A stretch of 64,000 bases of DNA. Origin: Saprospiraceae bacterium. GTDB taxonomy: Bacteria > Bacteroidota > Bacteroidia > Chitinophagales > Saprospiraceae. The DNA lies in the NCBI GenBank assembly GCA_019638455.1, contig JAHBTU010000006.1:1-64000 (forward strand), read 5' to 3'. The first letter of the stretch is position 1. Every line of letters begins with the position of its first letter. Below the pieces are notes generated by a model, which made no database searches, was not told where the DNA came from, and was given only the letters and a program-made list of their open reading frames with translations. Of the stretch, positions 15,709 to 24,855 are shown piece by piece. Both the position numbers and the translations under genes were made by a program.

Positions 15709-18078
15709 ATGATTAAATCTATCCTTGCCTTCTTGCTTCAAGTCGCGTGTGTGGCCGTTATATCCGGCCAATCACTCTATTACACCGTCAAATTCCCCGA
15801 CGACTACACCGTGTACGGCTGTGGCGCAGACCCCGGCATCACCTACCCGTACATCGTGCAGTACAGCTGCAACTTCAATGTCGGCGTGTCGTATCACGAC
15901 CAAGTGTTCTACACCAACAACACGGGTGGTTGCTACAAAATCCTTCGCACATGGAAACTCCTGTACTGGTGCGATTATGACCCCAACTGGCCCGCACCTT
16001 ATTACATCCCAAATCCAGATAACACTGACATCGGCCCGACGGTGAACGGCAACTCGTACAACCACGGCTATTTGCAGTACACGCAAATCATCAAGGTGCT
16101 GGACAACGAGAAACCCTACTTCCCCGACTGTCCGACGGGCCCGCGCACTTTCTGCGACTTCACGACCAACGACCCGACGCAGTACAACAACGGCTACGTG
16201 GACCTCTGCGAAGGCCCTGTCAATTTGAAAATTGAAGTAACCGACGACTGCTCTGGTGCCGATATCAAACTCTCCTACCGCCTCTTCCTCGATTTGGACG
16301 GCAATGGCACCATGGAAACTTTTATCAGCAGCAGCAGCCCGAACGCTTGGCCCATCGAAACGACCATATTGGGTGGCGTGAACCTGCAAGGCCAAATCAA
16401 ATTCCCTCCCGGACACGGCTTCCCCTATGGCACACACAAGATTGAGTGGATTGCCGACGACAAATGCGGCAACGAAGCCATCTGCAAGTACGAATTTATC
16501 GTCACAGACTGCAAGCCTCCCACCCTCGTTTGCTACAACGGCCTCAGCGTAAACATCATGCAGACTGGCATGATTACCATCTGGGACAAGGACTTTATCA
16601 AAGACCTCTTCGACAACTGCACACCGAAACACAAAATCAGAACCGGCATTCGCAAAGCGGGTACGGGTACTGGCTTCCCCGCGCAAAGCCCGTCGGTCAC
16701 ATTTGATTGCAGCGAACTGGGCAAACAATATGTGGAAGTGTGGGCTGTGGACGAAAGCGGTGCCATTGACTACTGCCTGACCTACATTGATGTGCAGGAC
16801 AACAGCGGCTCTTGCCCACCATCCAACAAGTTCACGGGCACCATCACCACCGACGACCTCGACCCTGTGGCAGGCGCTACGGTCAATCTGAGCAAATTCA
16901 ACAACGTGATGCTCTCCGTTGTCACCGACGACAAAGGCAAATTCGAGATAAGCCCCATGACGGCCAGCTGCAATTACAAACTGGCTCCCACTTACAGCGC
17001 CGCTACGACAAAAGGCATCAACACCCTCGATGCCTTGCTCGTGGCAGGTCAAATTGACAACGTCAAATTGCTCAACTCGCCCTACAAGCTGTTGGCCGCA
17101 GATGTGGACAAGTCTGGCAACCTGACGAGCGCCGATATCAACAACATCGTGAAAATGGCTTTGGGCGTGCAGAGCAGTTTCCCGAACAATGTGCCTGCGT
17201 GGCAGTTCGTACCGAAGAGCCATGTGTTCCCCAACCCGCAGAACCCTTGGTCGGCATCAGTGCCTTCGTCGCTCACGTTCTGCCTCTCCGGACCTATCAA
17301 GTTCGACCCGAATTTCATAGCCATCAAAACAGGTGATGTGAATGGCTCCTTCGCCACGGATGACTTGGGAAGCCCCAACGCGGAAGACCGTGGACTCGGC
17401 GTGGAAGGCGCTGTGTTCCAAACAAACGACCAGATATTCTCCTCCGGCAAACAAATCGCGGTGGATATCATCACGCCAGAATTGGCTGGCCTCGCAGCGT
17501 TCCAATTCACGTTGGACTACAACCCCGACTATCTCTCTTATGTAGGCTTCGAGTCTGACCTCGTGCCAGCCGACTTTATCGCTGACCCAGGTGAACACCA
17601 CCTGACTGCCAGCTGGCACTCCTCCGTCATGCTCGACCCCAATGTGCAAGGCAAAAACATCCGCCTGCGTGCATTCAGATTGATTTTCAACACAGTGCAA
17701 AAAGGATTGCTGAGCGAAGTGCTTAGCATGAGCTCCGCCGTCACCGATGCTGAGGCATACACGCGCAACCTGCAGACCATCCCGGCCTCTCTGGAATTCT
17801 TGCAAGCGCCCGTGAACAAGGCTACGCCTTCGTTCCTGTCCGTGCGTCCCAACCCAATCACTGACCGCTTCACTGCGGCCTACTATCTGCCCGAAGCTGG
17901 TTTTGCCACCTTCACGCTGACGGACGCCACAGGGCAGGTGCTGCAAAGCATCGAGGCTAATCGTGAGCGCGGCTACAACGAAATCGAAATGGATGTCGCC
18001 AACACCAAGCCCGGTATGCTGTTCCTTCGTTTGGAAGGCCCCGGCGGCACCGATGTGCAAAAAGTAATGAAGTTTTAA
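15709..18078 (+). CDS. T9SS surface protein with dockerin- and cohesin-like segments
   Basis: 789 aa, signal peptide to about residue 20. Residues ~20-150 are rich in Cys and Tyr; ~150-365 contain HYR-like Ig segments (KVLDNEKPYFPDCP, VTDDCSGADIKLSYR, EWIADDKCGNEAICKYEF). Residues ~370-450 are a carboxypeptidase-regulatory-like beta-sandwich (DPVAGATVNLSKF, TDDKGKFEIS). A dockerin-like pair of Ca-binding loops follows (AADVDKSGNLTSADINNI and AIKTGDVNGSFA), then a cohesin-like domain (TPELAGLAAFQFTLDYNPDY) and a type A sorting domain (SVRPNPITDRFTAAYYLP ... VMKF). Likely a large secreted adhesive or matrix protein; ligand unknown. A perfect-stem terminator follows. Confidence 0.85.
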   Translation: MIKSILAFLLQVACVAVISGQSLYYTVKFPDDYTVYGCGADPGITYPYIVQYSCNFNVGVSYHDQVFYTNNTGGCYKILRTWKLLYWCDYDPNWPAPYYIPNPDNTDIGPTVNGNSYNHGYLQYTQIIKVLDNEKPYFPDCPTGPRTFCDFTTNDPTQYNNGYVDLCEGPVNLKIEVTDDCSGADIKLSYRLFLDLDGNGTMETFISSSSPNAWPIETTILGGVNLQGQIKFPPGHGFPYGTHKIEWIADDKCGNEAICKYEFIVTDCKPPTLVCYNGLSVNIMQTGMITIWDKDFIKDLFDNCTPKHKIRTGIRKAGTGTGFPAQSPSVTFDCSELGKQYVEVWAVDESGAIDYCLTYIDVQDNSGSCPPSNKFTGTITTDDLDPVAGATVNLSKFNNVMLSVVTDDKGKFEISPMTASCNYKLAPTYSAATTKGINTLDALLVAGQIDNVKLLNSPYKLLAADVDKSGNLTSADINNIVKMALGVQSSFPNNVPAWQFVPKSHVFPNPQNPWSASVPSSLTFCLSGPIKFDPNFIAIKTGDVNGSFATDDLGSPNAEDRGLGVEGAVFQTNDQIFSSGKQIAVDIITPELAGLAAFQFTLDYNPDYLSYVGFESDLVPADFIADPGEHHLTASWHSSVMLDPNVQGKNIRLRAFRLIFNTVQKGLLSEVLSMSSAVTDAEAYTRNLQTIPASLEFLQAPVNKATPSFLSVRPNPITDRFTAAYYLPEAGFATFTLTDATGQVLQSIEANRERGYNEIEMDVANTKPGMLFLRLEGPGGTDVQKVMKF

Positions 18079-18134
18079 GCAAATAGTTATTGGTCACGAA
18101 TCGTATTCTGACCAACGGCTTTTTTGAAGAATCG

Positions 18135-18191
18135 AGAGCCAAGAACACAAAGGTTTCCATACGGAGACGAGTGTTCTTGGCTCTTTCTTTT
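18135..18191. terminator. Terminator after the 789-aa T9SS gene
   Basis: AGAGCCAAGAACAC (18135-18148) pairs perfectly with GTGTTCTTGGCTCT (18171-18184), followed by TTCTTTT. The rest of 18079-18392 is AT-rich and shows no gene. Confidence 0.75.
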
Positions 18192-18392
18192 GAAGTGACA
18201 TAGTTCAGCAGCCACAATAGAGCTTCAATCCCTCATTCGCGTTTAAAACAATTTTTCTTTTTTTGAAACAAATTGAGGTATGTTTGCTGCGGCTTTGCGA
18301 ATTGTCAACAGCTGTCTCGCAAGGCTGAGTTTCGACAGGATTGACAGATTGCTCTTTTAATAAACATAGACCTTCCCCATTCGCGCCTATTC

Positions 18393-18755
18393 ATGCTGAA
18401 CATTGAAAAAACAATTCCTCTTGTCCGCATCTTCGACGAATCGAAAGCACGCGAATACTACTGTGACTGGCTGGGGTTTCGGATAGACTGGGAACACCGA
18501 TTCGAGGAGGGTACGCCAATTTATATGCAGGTCTCGCTCGGCAATTTGACCTTGCACCTCAGCGAACACGTCGGGGATTGCACACCCGGCGGAAAGGTTT
18601 TTTTGCGATGCACGGGGCTGCGCGAGTGGCACCAAAGCCTGGTGGGAAAAAATTACAAATACTATCGCCCCAGCATTGAGGATGCTTTTTGGGGCGGGAT
18701 CTGTATGGGATTGACAGACCCGTTCGGAAACAAGTTGTTGTTCAGCGAGGAATAG
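18393..18755 (+). CDS. VOC/glyoxalase-superfamily protein
   Basis: 120 aa, one VOC repeat pair: IPLVRIFDESKAREYYCDWL then FRIDWEHRFEEG, VSLGNLTLHLSEH and a C-terminal MGLTDPFGNKLLFSE. The layout matches the glyoxalase/bleomycin-resistance-like group (Glyoxalase_7 type), cytoplasmic and dimeric. The substrate cannot be deduced; relatives range from drug-binding proteins to dioxygenase-like enzymes. It starts with MLNIEKTIPL at 18393 and stands alone; the neighbouring gene converges on it. Confidence 0.8.
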   Translation: MLNIEKTIPLVRIFDESKAREYYCDWLGFRIDWEHRFEEGTPIYMQVSLGNLTLHLSEHVGDCTPGGKVFLRCTGLREWHQSLVGKNYKYYRPSIEDAFWGGICMGLTDPFGNKLLFSEE

Positions 18756-18774
18756 GAATCGTCAAACAAGACCA

Positions 18775-19431
18775 TCATTCCTCGCGCTCAAATTTCCCAT
18801 TGAGGAAAGTGCCTCGTTTCACCCAGCCGATGCAGTTGGCCTCAAACTCAAAATGGCCGCCGATGGCACCTGATTTTGGCTCAAAATGGGTGAGCGTTAT
18901 CTCGCCGGAAAGCGTCTCGTAAGTCTCTGTCCTGTCGTCGGCATAACGCGCATGAACGATGCCGGAGAAATGCCGCAAGCCGATTTCCGCGTTCACTTCC
19001 AATTCGCTATAGATGGGCAACTCGCTCAACTCGCTTTTCTTCAGCCCCCCGATGAGCAGATAAATCGGGTGGGTCTGTTCGAGGCTATCCTTCCAGAGCA
19101 AATTGATTTGCAGGGAAATCGTGTCGGTATCATCCAGCGCATCGAGCAGTTGGGTGCATTTTTCCCACGGGAGCTCGCTCGAAGTGGTCACCTCTGCTTT
19201 CATGATGGAATCGTAGTATTTCCAGTGCAGGAGGTTGACCATGCCGGAGGTCACTTTGTTGAATGGCAACAGATGTATCCCTTTCCACACAGCCAAGTCC
19301 ACGACGGCGATGGAGCATTGAGCACAGCCCAAGTCGAACAGTTGGTTTGGCGCTCCCTTCACGAGGGTCGCTTGAGCAAAAGCAGTGGAAATGGGGAAGG
19401 CGGCGAAGAGTAAAAAGACAAACGTTCTCAT
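18775..19431 (-). CDS. Secreted hypothetical protein, 218 aa
   Basis: Signal peptide MRTFVFLLFAAFPISTAFAQ, then a mature domain with a Cys pair (DLGCAQCSIAVVDLAVW) and alternating beta-strand patterns (IYLLIGGLKKSELSELPIYS, YETLSGEITLTHF), ending in FNGKFEREE. A later Cys occurs in EANCIGW. Probably a periplasmic or surface beta-sandwich; no family recognised. Start set at 19431 because the frame upstream to 19494 has no signal peptide. It is 59 bp downstream of rsmG and could share its transcript. Confidence 0.7.
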   Translation of the reverse strand: MRTFVFLLFAAFPISTAFAQATLVKGAPNQLFDLGCAQCSIAVVDLAVWKGIHLLPFNKVTSGMVNLLHWKYYDSIMKAEVTTSSELPWEKCTQLLDALDDTDTISLQINLLWKDSLEQTHPIYLLIGGLKKSELSELPIYSELEVNAEIGLRHFSGIVHARYADDRTETYETLSGEITLTHFEPKSGAIGGHFEFEANCIGWVKRGTFLNGKFEREE

Positions 19432-19490
19432 ATACGGGTGGGCAAAAGTAGGAAATGTGGGGATACCCACAACATTTCCGGCAGGCTCTT

Positions 19491-20141
19491 TCACCCCTGC
19501 ACATACACCACGAATTTTTCATCGAAAAACGGCTCTTTGAAAAACTCCCGAATTGGAAAGACATCGGAGTAGGTCTCGCCTTTGCCCGGCAAAGCCTTTA
19601 TTTCGGCTCGCAAATCGCCGCCTTTTAGAGCAATGATGCCGTTGGGGTAGGCGTGCGAATGTTTCTTTTTCAGCAGACGCTGGCTCCAGACCAACAATTT
19701 GTCGAGCGGAGCCACCCCCCGCGACAACACAAAATCAAACTGCCCATTCATTTTTAATTCCTCCACCCGTGCGTGTTGGGCAGTCACGTTTTTCAAGCCA
19801 AGCGCGTCAGCCACTTCCTGCACCACGCGGATTTTTTTGCCCGTGCCATCCACGAGGGTGAAATGCGTCTCGGGGAAAAAAATAGCCAACGGGATGCCCG
19901 GGAAACCGCCACCGGTGCCCAGGTCCAGCACTTTTGCGCCGGGCTTGAGTTGGAGCGCCTTCGCAATCGCCAAGGAGTGCAGGATGTGGCGCTCTTCCAG
20001 ATTCTCGATGTCTTGCCGCGAAATGACGTTGATTCGGGCGTTCCATTCCGTGTAGAGTGGCGCCAATTGCTCGAAACGAGCGCGTTGTTCGGGGGTTAGG
20101 TTAGGAAAATATCTGTCGAGCAATTCCATAGAGAGGGTCAT
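19491..20141 (-). CDS. rsmG: 16S rRNA (guanine(527)-N7)-methyltransferase
   Basis: 216 aa. N-terminal helices with NVISRQDIENLEERHILHSL, the SAM-binding loop LDLGTGGGFPGIPLAI, then FTLVDGTGKKIRVVQEVA and the conserved FDFVLSRGVAPL; the C-terminus has GIIALKGGDL. RsmG methylates N7 of G527 in the 530 loop of 16S rRNA; loss can give low-level streptomycin resistance. The start at 20141 overlaps the stop of the upstream TPR gene by ATGA, indicating translational coupling. A second Met at 20129 (MELLDRYF) is an alternative. Confidence 0.93.
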   Translation of the reverse strand: MTLSMELLDRYFPNLTPEQRARFEQLAPLYTEWNARINVISRQDIENLEERHILHSLAIAKALQLKPGAKVLDLGTGGGFPGIPLAIFFPETHFTLVDGTGKKIRVVQEVADALGLKNVTAQHARVEELKMNGQFDFVLSRGVAPLDKLLVWSQRLLKKKHSHAYPNGIIALKGGDLRAEIKALPGKGETYSDVFPIREFFKEPFFDEKFVVYVQG

Positions 20142-21214
20142 TCGGAGAGGTGTTTCAACATTTTTTCGGCCTGCTCGCGTCGCATGGGGTCTTGTGCGTT
20201 GGAGCGTGCGCGATTCACGGCTCGAACAGCTTTGTCGCGCAAAAGCGGATTGTTGGCAGCAGCCTGCACCAGTGCCAATGCCTGATACCAGTAAATATCT
20301 TCTCCAAAACGCTCCAAATCTTCGATTTTCGCAAAACATTCGAGTGCCAAACCCGGCTTTTGTTGCTCCACCGCGATAATGCCGATGTAATAGAGCGCGT
20401 CGGAATGACAGGCGGTCAGCGAATCTTCCAGAATGTCGAACAGCACCGCCTGAGCAGACTTGTAGTCCTTCACTTTGTAAAATTCATCCGCTTCGCGCAA
20501 AATAAACTCGCACGCGTTGGGGCGAGCCGTCACCGAATCGTTGCCGCGCTCGGGGCCGTAGCGCGTGCGCACATCCGACATGATGCTCTCTGGCAGTTGG
20601 AAATGCTCGTCGTAGAGTTGAGCGGGGGTTTTGGAGCGGGCAAAATAAGACCAGACCAGCAAAGCGGCAGTCAACAGGGCAAGCACAAGGAACAGGTTGC
20701 GGAATGATTTGCTTGGCGGCGTGGGAGCAGGTTTGGCGGCTTCTTGCCAGTGATGCTCGGCGATGCGCACCTTTTCCCAAAAGAGATAACCCTCCTCGTC
20801 GGCCCGTTCGCCTTTTTTCCAGTCGGATATTTTTCGCCGCGTGTCGCGCAATTCCTCCGAAGTGAGCACTGCGATACTTGCCCCCAGCTCGCCAGCATTT
20901 GGCTCCACAGGCGAAAACGGCTGCCCATGCTCTTCGAGCCAATCCCTGTAATGCGCCGACGCGAGCGCCTTCAATTGGAGGGCAAAAGGCACATCGCCAG
21001 AGAGCTTCCCCAATTGGGCCAGTCGCGCCGCCTCCACGAGTGCCGCTTGAAAGAAGGCAACCCCTTCCGATTCGCTGCCGCCCAAGTCGGCTATCGCCTG
21101 CACGACGAGCGGGCGGCATTCGGGATAAAGCGCGCTCAGCACGTCTGCATCAGCCTCGCGTAAGCCATTGATATATCGTTCGGTGGAAAAAAAATCGGAA
21201 GGAGTCACGGTCAA
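20138..21214 (-). CDS. Single-TM protein with periplasmic TPR-like domain
   Basis: 358 aa. Residues 1-170 are cytoplasmic and helical, with a segment reminiscent of the short sigma-like or adaptor domains found in Bacteroidota TPR membrane proteins (ALYPECRPLVVQAIADLGGS; HYRDWLEEHG). One transmembrane helix at ~173-190 (NLFLVLALLTAALLVWSYF). Residues ~200-358 are helical TPR-like repeats (DYKSAQAVLFDILED, DALYYIGIIAVEQQKPGLAL). Probably an envelope-spanning scaffold or regulator. It overlaps rsmG by 4 bp. No enzymatic motif seen. Confidence 0.7.
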   Translation of the reverse strand: MTVTPSDFFSTERYINGLREADADVLSALYPECRPLVVQAIADLGGSESEGVAFFQAALVEAARLAQLGKLSGDVPFALQLKALASAHYRDWLEEHGQPFSPVEPNAGELGASIAVLTSEELRDTRRKISDWKKGERADEEGYLFWEKVRIAEHHWQEAAKPAPTPPSKSFRNLFLVLALLTAALLVWSYFARSKTPAQLYDEHFQLPESIMSDVRTRYGPERGNDSVTARPNACEFILREADEFYKVKDYKSAQAVLFDILEDSLTACHSDALYYIGIIAVEQQKPGLALECFAKIEDLERFGEDIYWYQALALVQAAANNPLLRDKAVRAVNRARSNAQDPMRREQAEKMLKHLSE

Positions 21215-21285
21215 AAAAATTTCGGCACAAACTTACATGATAATCGCCATTCGCACGAAAGGTGGGAAAAACGGCGAAAAACCCC

Positions 21286-21319
21286 CAAAAAAAGAGCCAG
21301 GACATTGCTGCCCCGGCTC
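21286..21319 (-). terminator. Terminator of hsp20 gene
   Basis: On the minus strand GAGCC (21319-21315) pairs with GGCTC (21298-21294), extended by a mismatched GGG/CCT, followed by a run of seven T residues. Confidence 0.7.
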
Positions 21320-21380
21320 CATGAAAACACCTAAAACCCTATTAACTAACCTTATGAAAACAACTCTTTTTGGAAGAGGT

Positions 21381-21824
21381 TTAAGCGATTTGAATGGTTT
21401 TTACCACGGGCTTGGCTTCTTCTTTTTTGCCCAGCGTCACGCTCAACACTCCGTTTTCGTAAACAGCACCAATCGCGTCTTGGTTCACGGTCTTGGGCAA
21501 TTTGAACGAACGTTGGAACGACGTGGCCGAAAATTCGCGGCGCGTGTAGCGTTCGTTGCTCTCTTCGTTTTTAGTTTCGCGGCTGGCCGACAGGGTCAGG
21601 AAATCATTTTCAACGTTGATGGAAAAGTCCTGCTTGTCGAAGCCTGGCGCGGCGAGTTCCAATCTGAACGACTCATCCGTTTCGATGATGTTCACCGCAG
21701 GCACATTGGGCAAATAGTCGCTGCCGATGAAATTGGAAATGCCTCGGTTGAAAAACTCGTCGAGGAAACCATTGAAGAGGGGTTTGGTTGAGGGAAGCGG
21801 CTGAAACTTTACGATGTTGGTCAT
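21381..21824 (-). CDS. Small heat-shock protein, Hsp20/alpha-crystallin family
   Basis: 147 aa. An N-terminal arm ending DYLPNVPAVNIIETDESFRL, then the alpha-crystallin domain LELAAPGFDKQDFSINVEND, FSATSFQRSFKLPKTVN and YENGVLSVTLGKKEE, with the A-x-x-x-n-G-v-L signature intact. These are ATP-independent cytoplasmic holdases that bind unfolding proteins. Monocistronic, with its own terminator. The start at 21824 (MTNIVKFQ) is preceded by an A-rich leader typical of the phylum. Confidence 0.92.
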   Translation of the reverse strand: MTNIVKFQPLPSTKPLFNGFLDEFFNRGISNFIGSDYLPNVPAVNIIETDESFRLELAAPGFDKQDFSINVENDFLTLSASRETKNEESNERYTRREFSATSFQRSFKLPKTVNQDAIGAVYENGVLSVTLGKKEEAKPVVKTIQIA

Positions 21825-22060
21825 TTTTTGACAATTTTTATGGTGAACGACTGTTTGAAAAGCAATTCGGGCGTTTTGAAAAACCCGACGTTTCAGCCTT
21901 TTTCAATCTACGTTCCAAACGGGAAAAATGGATTTTTTGACAGCGAGACCTTATTGAAATATGCCATTTTGACACTTCCGCCATTGTCAAAGTGCCAAAA
22001 TGACACCAACAGAAATTGACTCAATCGGATAGCGCATCTATGAGATTTTCACTTCCAAGT

Positions 22061-22100
22061 TCCCCTCCCCTTGCGCCTTTTCTCGGAAGAGGGGCTGGGA
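22061..22100. repeat. REP-like palindrome
   Basis: TCCCCTCCCC (22061-22070) is complementary to GGGGCTGGGA (22091-22100) apart from two positions. It resembles GC-rich intergenic palindromes frequent in Bacteroidota. It lies just upstream of the beta-propeller gene. Confidence 0.35.
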
Positions 22101-22123
22101 ATGAAACGGACACAAGGCCGCGA

Positions 22124-22936
22124 ATGGTGCCGAAAGCCACCCTAATACTCCTTGCGTCTTTTCTGACCCTAACAAACCTCCTCGCACAATCCTCCTCTGA
22201 TTCGCTTCGCCTGCTCCAATCATTGCCCGTCAAGGCCATATTTGCCGCCACCGACAACCTCGCCAACGTCTATGTCATCACCCCCGATAACGCTATTGAA
22301 AAATACGCGCCCGACGGGCGACGGTTGACGCGCTACTCCAACAACCGCCTTGGCCAGGCCACTCGGCTGGACGTGTCGAATCCCCTCAAAGTACTGGTCT
22401 GGTACGCCGATTTTCGCATGGCGCTATTCCTCGACCGAAGCCTGACCGACCTTGGCGAACTCAATCTCATCACTGCCGGATACCCCGAAGTGCGCACGGT
22501 GGCCGCCGCACAAGACGGCAATATGTGGCTCTACGACGAGGCCAATTTCCGCCTCGTGAAAATCACGCCGGAGGGAGAGCGGCGCTACGAAAGCCAGAGC
22601 ATGAACCTGCTGGAAGCCACGCCCAACCGCCCTGCTTGCATCCGGGAAGGCAGCGACCGCGTGTTTGTGGCCGACTCCTCACAAGGGCTTTTTGTGTTCG
22701 ACTGGTTCGCCCAATACGACCGCTTGTTTGCACCGCAGCATCCGGTGCAAGATTTTCAGATGGTGGACAACCAATTGCATTACCTCGTCGGCAGCAAAAT
22801 CGTGACCGAGCATCTGCGGCTGCGGCTGAGTCGGGAAGTGGCTCTTCCCGCGGCGCTATTGGAGGGGAAAAAAGTGATGTTGTCGCCTGGCAAATTGTTG
22901 GTATTGGGCGAGACGGTAGAAGTGTGGGGGTATTAG
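22124..22936 (+). CDS. Secreted beta-propeller-like protein, 270 aa
   Basis: Signal peptide MVPKATLILLASFLTLTNLL-AQ, then repeated blade-like strands with Asp/Gly turns: ATDNLANVYVITPDNAIEKY, DGRRLTRYSNNRLGQATRLD, AQDGNMWLYDEANFRLVKI, DRVFVADSSQGLFVFDWF. The pattern suits an NHL/SMP-30-like propeller with about six short blades. Probably periplasmic or outer-membrane associated. Start set at 22124 for the signal peptide; the preceding in-frame codons run through a REP-like palindrome. No function assigned. Confidence 0.7.
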   Translation: MVPKATLILLASFLTLTNLLAQSSSDSLRLLQSLPVKAIFAATDNLANVYVITPDNAIEKYAPDGRRLTRYSNNRLGQATRLDVSNPLKVLVWYADFRMALFLDRSLTDLGELNLITAGYPEVRTVAAAQDGNMWLYDEANFRLVKITPEGERRYESQSMNLLEATPNRPACIREGSDRVFVADSSQGLFVFDWFAQYDRLFAPQHPVQDFQMVDNQLHYLVGSKIVTEHLRLRLSREVALPAALLEGKKVMLSPGKLLVLGETVEVWGY

Positions 22937-23142
22937 GGTTGTTGCGGCGGAGGCCTTTGGCGAAGGAAAAGCCCTTTTTCCGACTGGCTTCGTTAAATTT
23001 TTCGCCGAATACACCCAATTTCGACTGCAAAATTTGCCTTGCCAGTCGAAAAAATGACAATTCTCTTCACTCAACAACAACCCTATTGAATCAATGGATT
23101 GATAGATATTTGCCCGCTATTCACCACTATCGCACTCAACGC

Positions 23143-24855
23143 ATGACGCACTCCCTCCGCACATTCCTTCCGCTTTTCTCAACCCTTCTTTTTTTCGCCT
23201 GCTCCAACCAGCCCAAAACACCCGTCCCCGACCTTGTTTTGTTCAACGGCAATTTCTTCACCGCCGACTCGCTCCGCCCGCAAGCGACGGCGGTAGCCAT
23301 TGGAGGCGACCGCATTTTAGCCGTCGGAACGGACGATGAAATGAAGAAACTGGCCAAGCCCAGCACCACACTTGTTGATTTGGAGGGCGCATTCGCCATG
23401 CCGGGGTTCATCGAGGGGCATGGTCACTTCTCGTCGCTGGGCAGGAGCCTGCTCAACCTGAACCTGCTAAACACCAAGAGCTGGCAAGAAATCACCGAAC
23501 TCGTGGCCGAGAAGGCCCAAACCGCCCAAGCAGGCGACTGGCTCGAAGGCAGGGGCTGGCATCAGGAAAAATGGACCACCTCCCCCGGCACCACCGTGAA
23601 CGGCTATCCCTACCACGACGCGCTCAGCGCCGCCGCACCCAACAACCCGGTGGTGCTTTATCACGCCAGCGGCCATGGGCTTATTGCCAACGAGCGGGCC
23701 ATGCAACTGGCGGGCATCTCGCGCGAAACCAGCGCCCCCGTCGGCGGTCGCATCGTGCGCGACGCCAAAGGCAATGCCGTGGGCGTGTTTGAGGAAAACG
23801 CGATGGATTTGATTGAAAAACCTTTTTCGGAGTGGAAAAACCGCCGCTCGGAGGCTGAGAAAGTAGCGGCCTTCGAAAAGGCCATCCAACTCGCCTCGGA
23901 GGAATGTTTGGCACGCGGCATCACCTCGTTTCAGGATGCGGGCAGCGATTTTTGGGAAATCGGCCAATACCGCCGCATGGCCGAGGCCAGCCAACTGCCG
24001 CTCCGCCTTTGGGCGATGATTAGCCAGCCCAAACCGTCGGACTTCGCCAAACTTGCCGACTTCCCTCAAATTGGCCTCGGCCAAGGGCATCTTACCGTCC
24101 GCGCCGTGAAGGCTTATCTGGACGGGGCGCTTGGCTCCTATGGGGCTTGGCTGCTGGCTCCCTATGCCGACAATCCTGCTTTGACGGGGCAAAACGTCAC
24201 GCCCGTTGACAGCATCGCCGCCTTGGCCGCCGCCTGCAAAAAATACGGGCTTCAATGCTGCGTCCATGCCATCGGCGACCGCGCCAACCGCGAGGTGTTG
24301 AACATCTTTGAAGCCAACACTACACCCGACGGCGATTACAGATGGCGCATCGAGCACAGCCAACACATTGACCCACAAGACATCCCGCGCTTTGGTCAAC
24401 TGGGTGTCATCGCCTCCGTGCAGGCCATTCATTGCACGAGCGACGCACCTTTTGTGGTCAAACGCCTCGGCACGGAACGCGCCCGCTCCGGGGCCTACGC
24501 TTGGCGCAGCCTGCTCGACAGCGGCGCTCACCTTGCAAACGGCACCGACGCGCCAGTGGAGGACGTGAACCCCTTGCCTTGCCTCTACGCCACCGCGACT
24601 CGCAAGCGCACCGACTCGGATATGGAATTTTTCCCGGCGCAAAAAATGACCCGCGAGGAGGCTTTGCTCTCCTACACACTTTGGAATGCCTACGCGGCAT
24701 TTGAAGAGAAAGAAAAAGGTTCTCTTGCGGCGGGCAAATACGCCGATATAGTGGTGCTTTCAAAAGATTTGCTTCGCTGCTCGCCGGAAGAAATTTTGCA
24801 AGCAAAAGTGCTGAGAACTATTGTGGGCGGAAAAACGCGATATAGTGCGCGTTGA
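23143..24855 (+). CDS. Amidohydrolase-family lipoprotein (YtcJ-like)
   Basis: 570 aa. Lipoprotein signal peptide (lipobox LFFAC, Cys at about residue 20). Metal-dependent hydrolase features: PDLVLFNGNFFTADS, FAMPGFIEGHGHF (HxH), DGALGSYGAW, QCCVHAIGDRANREVLN, WRIEHSQHI, LANGTDAPVEDVNPL and GKYADIVVLSKDLL. These match the YtcJ/DUF amidohydrolase_3 group, which hydrolyses N-acyl or amide substrates; the substrate here is unknown. The 206 in-frame codons upstream of 23143 overlap the preceding gene and are rejected. Located in the periplasm or on the outer membrane. Confidence 0.87.
   Translation: MTHSLRTFLPLFSTLLFFACSNQPKTPVPDLVLFNGNFFTADSLRPQATAVAIGGDRILAVGTDDEMKKLAKPSTTLVDLEGAFAMPGFIEGHGHFSSLGRSLLNLNLLNTKSWQEITELVAEKAQTAQAGDWLEGRGWHQEKWTTSPGTTVNGYPYHDALSAAAPNNPVVLYHASGHGLIANERAMQLAGISRETSAPVGGRIVRDAKGNAVGVFEENAMDLIEKPFSEWKNRRSEAEKVAAFEKAIQLASEECLARGITSFQDAGSDFWEIGQYRRMAEASQLPLRLWAMISQPKPSDFAKLADFPQIGLGQGHLTVRAVKAYLDGALGSYGAWLLAPYADNPALTGQNVTPVDSIAALAAACKKYGLQCCVHAIGDRANREVLNIFEANTTPDGDYRWRIEHSQHIDPQDIPRFGQLGVIASVQAIHCTSDAPFVVKRLGTERARSGAYAWRSLLDSGAHLANGTDAPVEDVNPLPCLYATATRKRTDSDMEFFPAQKMTREEALLSYTLWNAYAAFEEKEKGSLAAGKYADIVVLSKDLLRCSPEEILQAKVLRTIVGGKTRYSAR

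Noticed and set aside
15772..17223. 483-codon minus-strand frame inside the 789-aa T9SS gene
   Set aside because: Low-complexity Val/Ala composition typical of antisense reading of Asn/Thr-rich coding sequence.
22525..23142. 206-codon upstream extension of the amidohydrolase
   Set aside because: It overlaps the beta-propeller gene almost entirely and lacks a signal peptide; the lipoprotein signal begins at 23143.
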